Below are positions 51,955 through 53,330 of a DNA stretch of 53,330 bases, piece after piece; within the stretch, counting starts at the first letter, position 1, and each line of letters starts with the position of its first letter. The stretch lies in the NCBI GenBank assembly GCA_002441345.1, contig DJVU01000053.1:1-53330 (forward strand), read 5' to 3'. This stretch comes from Bacteroidales bacterium UBA6248 (GTDB lineage: Bacteria; Bacteroidota; Bacteroidia; Bacteroidales; Lentimicrobiaceae). The translations under genes and the position numbers were made by a program. Below the pieces are notes generated by a model. The model was not told where the DNA came from and made no database searches. It saw only the letters and a program-made list of their open reading frames with translations.

Positions 51955-53330
51955 ATGAACATGCTACACATCCAGAAAAAGCTTTCCAATTCATTTTACG
52001 CGCTGCTCAGTTTGCCGGCCACGGCAATGGGTTTTGCGCTTTCGGTTCAGATTGCCGCACTAAGCTGGATCTTAAGCACACAGTACGGGCTCGACATTCA
52101 CGATGTCGGGCTGGTTTGGGCGGCAGGTCCGCTGGCCGGCATTATCGGCCAGGTTATTATAGGTGTTATCAGCGATAAAGTCTGGTTCTGGAACGGGCGG
52201 CGCCGACCGTTCATCATTATCGGAGGAGTGCTGGCGGCACTGATGTTGCTGGCGCTTCCCAACATAGGGGTCATCAGCCAGACACTGAATACCGGAGGCA
52301 TACTGGGAATTGCCATAGTAGTGGCTCTTACCCTGGATCTGGCGATCAACGTCAGTTTCAATCCCACACGTTCCATCATTGCCGACGTAACACCCGAAGG
52401 GAAATCCCGCACCCGTGGTTATACCTGGATGCAAACGGTTTCGGGTTCTTTTGGCGTACTGGCCTATTTTATTGGCGCAACCCTTAACAATTACATACTT
52501 ATTTATTCGGGAGCCGTTCTGGTTTTGCTGTTTTCTGTAATCCCCCCGTTTTTTATCAAAGAGCCCAGGATACTTGGAGAACAGGATTCCGACACCGGCA
52601 CAAGGGCTGAACCAAAGCCAAAAAAAGACGACGGAGAAGGATCTTTGCTCAATATGCTGATGATTATTGAACCGCTGTGGGGATTTCTGCTGTATGCAGT
52701 TTATGCAATGATAGTGCGTTTAACGGGACTCCCACCCGTACCATGGCATCTGGTGGAATTATTCGCCCTCGGGCTCACCGTTATCCTCATCGCGAAAGCA
52801 CTGATAAAAAAAGAAGGCGGGATTAACAGGGAGAAAGATGGCAGGACCGGATTTCAAAAAGTCCTCGCTGCACACTCCTTTACCTGGATTGGCGTACAAA
52901 CCATGTTTATTTATATGTATGCGTATGTTCAGGATACCATCCCTGGCCTGAGCAGTAAAATGCTGGGCGACATCGTAAACTGGAGTTTTTTCACAATCAA
53001 CCTGATTGCCGCCATTATCCCGGTTCTGGTACTTCTACCTCTGGCCGCGCGTTACGGGCGGGTTAAAGTACATGCCACAGCAATCGCACTGATGTCGGCA
53101 GGATATCTGTTAATTTTCCTTTACGGACATTCACAGTATCTGATATATGCCTTTATGGCAGTTATCGGGATAGGCTGGTCGGCAACCATCAGTCTGCCTT
53201 TCGCCATTATGTCGCAGAAGGTTCCTCAGTCGAGAATGGGATTATACATGGGCTTATTCAATTTGTCGGTGGTTCTGCCTCAGCTGGTAGCGAGTCTGGG
53301 AGTTGGAGAGCTGATCAGCAATGCACCAGA
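51955..53330 (+). CDS. MFS transporter of the sucrose/SLC45 type (3' end outside window)
   Basis: The frame is open from the ATG at 51955 to the window edge, giving 458 residues. It starts MNMLHIQKKLSNSFYALLSL and has typical SLC45/SUT features: 'MGFALSVQIAALSWILSTQ', 'VWAAGPLAGIIGQVIIGVIS', 'NGRRRPFIIIGGVLAAL' with the GRRRP signature, and 'SFNPTRSIIADVTPEGKSRTRGY'. About ten membrane segments are visible, with a hydrophilic loop near residues 200-225 ('EPKPKKDDGEG'). Bacterial members are associated with sucrose, maltose or other sugar transport by proton symport. TAATTTTA at 51871-51878 may be a -7 element with one mismatch. Downstream genes are unseen; glycoside hydrolases would support the sugar role. 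Confidence 0.9.
   Translation, partial: MNMLHIQKKLSNSFYALLSLPATAMGFALSVQIAALSWILSTQYGLDIHDVGLVWAAGPLAGIIGQVIIGVISDKVWFWNGRRRPFIIIGGVLAALMLLALPNIGVISQTLNTGGILGIAIVVALTLDLAINVSFNPTRSIIADVTPEGKSRTRGYTWMQTVSGSFGVLAYFIGATLNNYILIYSGAVLVLLFSVIPPFFIKEPRILGEQDSDTGTRAEPKPKKDDGEGSLLNMLMIIEPLWGFLLYAVYAMIVRLTGLPPVPWHLVELFALGLTVILIAKALIKKEGGINREKDGRTGFQKVLAAHSFTWIGVQTMFIYMYAYVQDTIPGLSSKMLGDIVNWSFFTINLIAAIIPVLVLLPLAARYGRVKVHATAIALMSAGYLLIFLYGHSQYLIYAFMAVIGIGWSATISLPFAIMSQKVPQSRMGLYMGLFNLSVVLPQLVASLGVGELISNAP

Noticed and set aside
1..53330. Mobile elements, CRISPR arrays, restriction or defence systems, biosynthetic clusters
   Set aside because: I looked for transposase and integrase motifs, regular repeats and defence domains on both strands and found none; the ordered housekeeping genes speak for stable chromosome.

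Overview
The window reads as ordinary chromosome of a Bacteroidota bacterium, most likely of the order Bacteroidales or a close relative. Evidence: three secreted proteins carry type IX secretion (Por/T9SS type A) sorting tails, there is a TonB-dependent receptor with a carboxypeptidase-regulatory N-domain, several families are largely confined to this phylum (alternative GlmU-like protein, DUF4301, DUF6913-like, DUF3127, DUF6089-like), ribosomal protein L31 is type B, and many genes are preceded by the Bacteroidota -7 element TAnnTTTG. I see no rRNA, phage, insertion sequence, CRISPR array or plasmid gene, and neither end looks like a replicon boundary. The genus cannot be named from what is visible.

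Layout. 1-0.9 kb: the tail of a DUF3298-type protein and a small secreted carboxypeptidase-regulatory-like domain protein. 1.0-6.1 kb (minus): a surface beta-helix lipoprotein followed by a TonB-dependent receptor and a MORN-like secreted protein; the lipoprotein is preceded by three 11-bp-spaced TTAA repeats. 6.3-12.6 kb (minus): a run containing an oligopeptide-binding lipoprotein, a flavin-reductase-like protein, a DUF6913-like protein, dapA and a secreted M14 carboxypeptidase. 12.7-14.7 kb: a secreted M1 aminopeptidase. 14.8-20.8 kb (minus): a quinone-reductase-like flavoprotein, lon, a GlmU-like protein, rpmE2, and a LuxC/acyl-CoA-reductase-like protein that seems to lack its cysteine. 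20.8-24.9 kb (plus): a secreted unknown, serC, aat, guaD and DUF3127. 25-28 kb (minus): a PflX-like radical SAM protein and a TPR histidine kinase. 28-38 kb (plus): a T9SS beta-helix protein, then ROK regulator, SSS symporter, sugar-1-phosphate nucleotidyltransferase, NahK-type kinase and GH20 hexosaminidase. 38.8-42.6 kb: trkH with a KdpD/KdpE-like two-component pair. 42.7-43.0 kb: two leucine tRNAs. 43.1-53.3 kb: NRK-like kinase, Na+/Ca2+ antiporter, DUF4301, DUF1858, pdxH, DUF1684, an outer-membrane barrel, a coiled-coil membrane protein, a thiol-disulfide protein and a sucrose-type MFS carrier cut by the window edge.

How genes work together. The clearest system is the 30.6-38.1 kb operon. 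GH20 would release N-acetylhexosamine from glycans, the sodium symporter would import it, the kinase would phosphorylate it at C1 and the nucleotidyltransferase would activate it, giving a route to UDP-HexNAc that bypasses the 6-phosphate. The ROK protein is the likely regulator, and an 8-base motif (CCGGGTAA) sits inside its own predicted promoter and in a cluster ahead of the neighbouring beta-helix gene. The second notable unit is trkH next to a KdpD-like kinase that lacks the usual N-terminal KdpD domain. Most of the rest is housekeeping. Start sites were re-chosen for many genes where the longest open frame runs into a promoter element or lacks a signal peptide; these choices are inferences.
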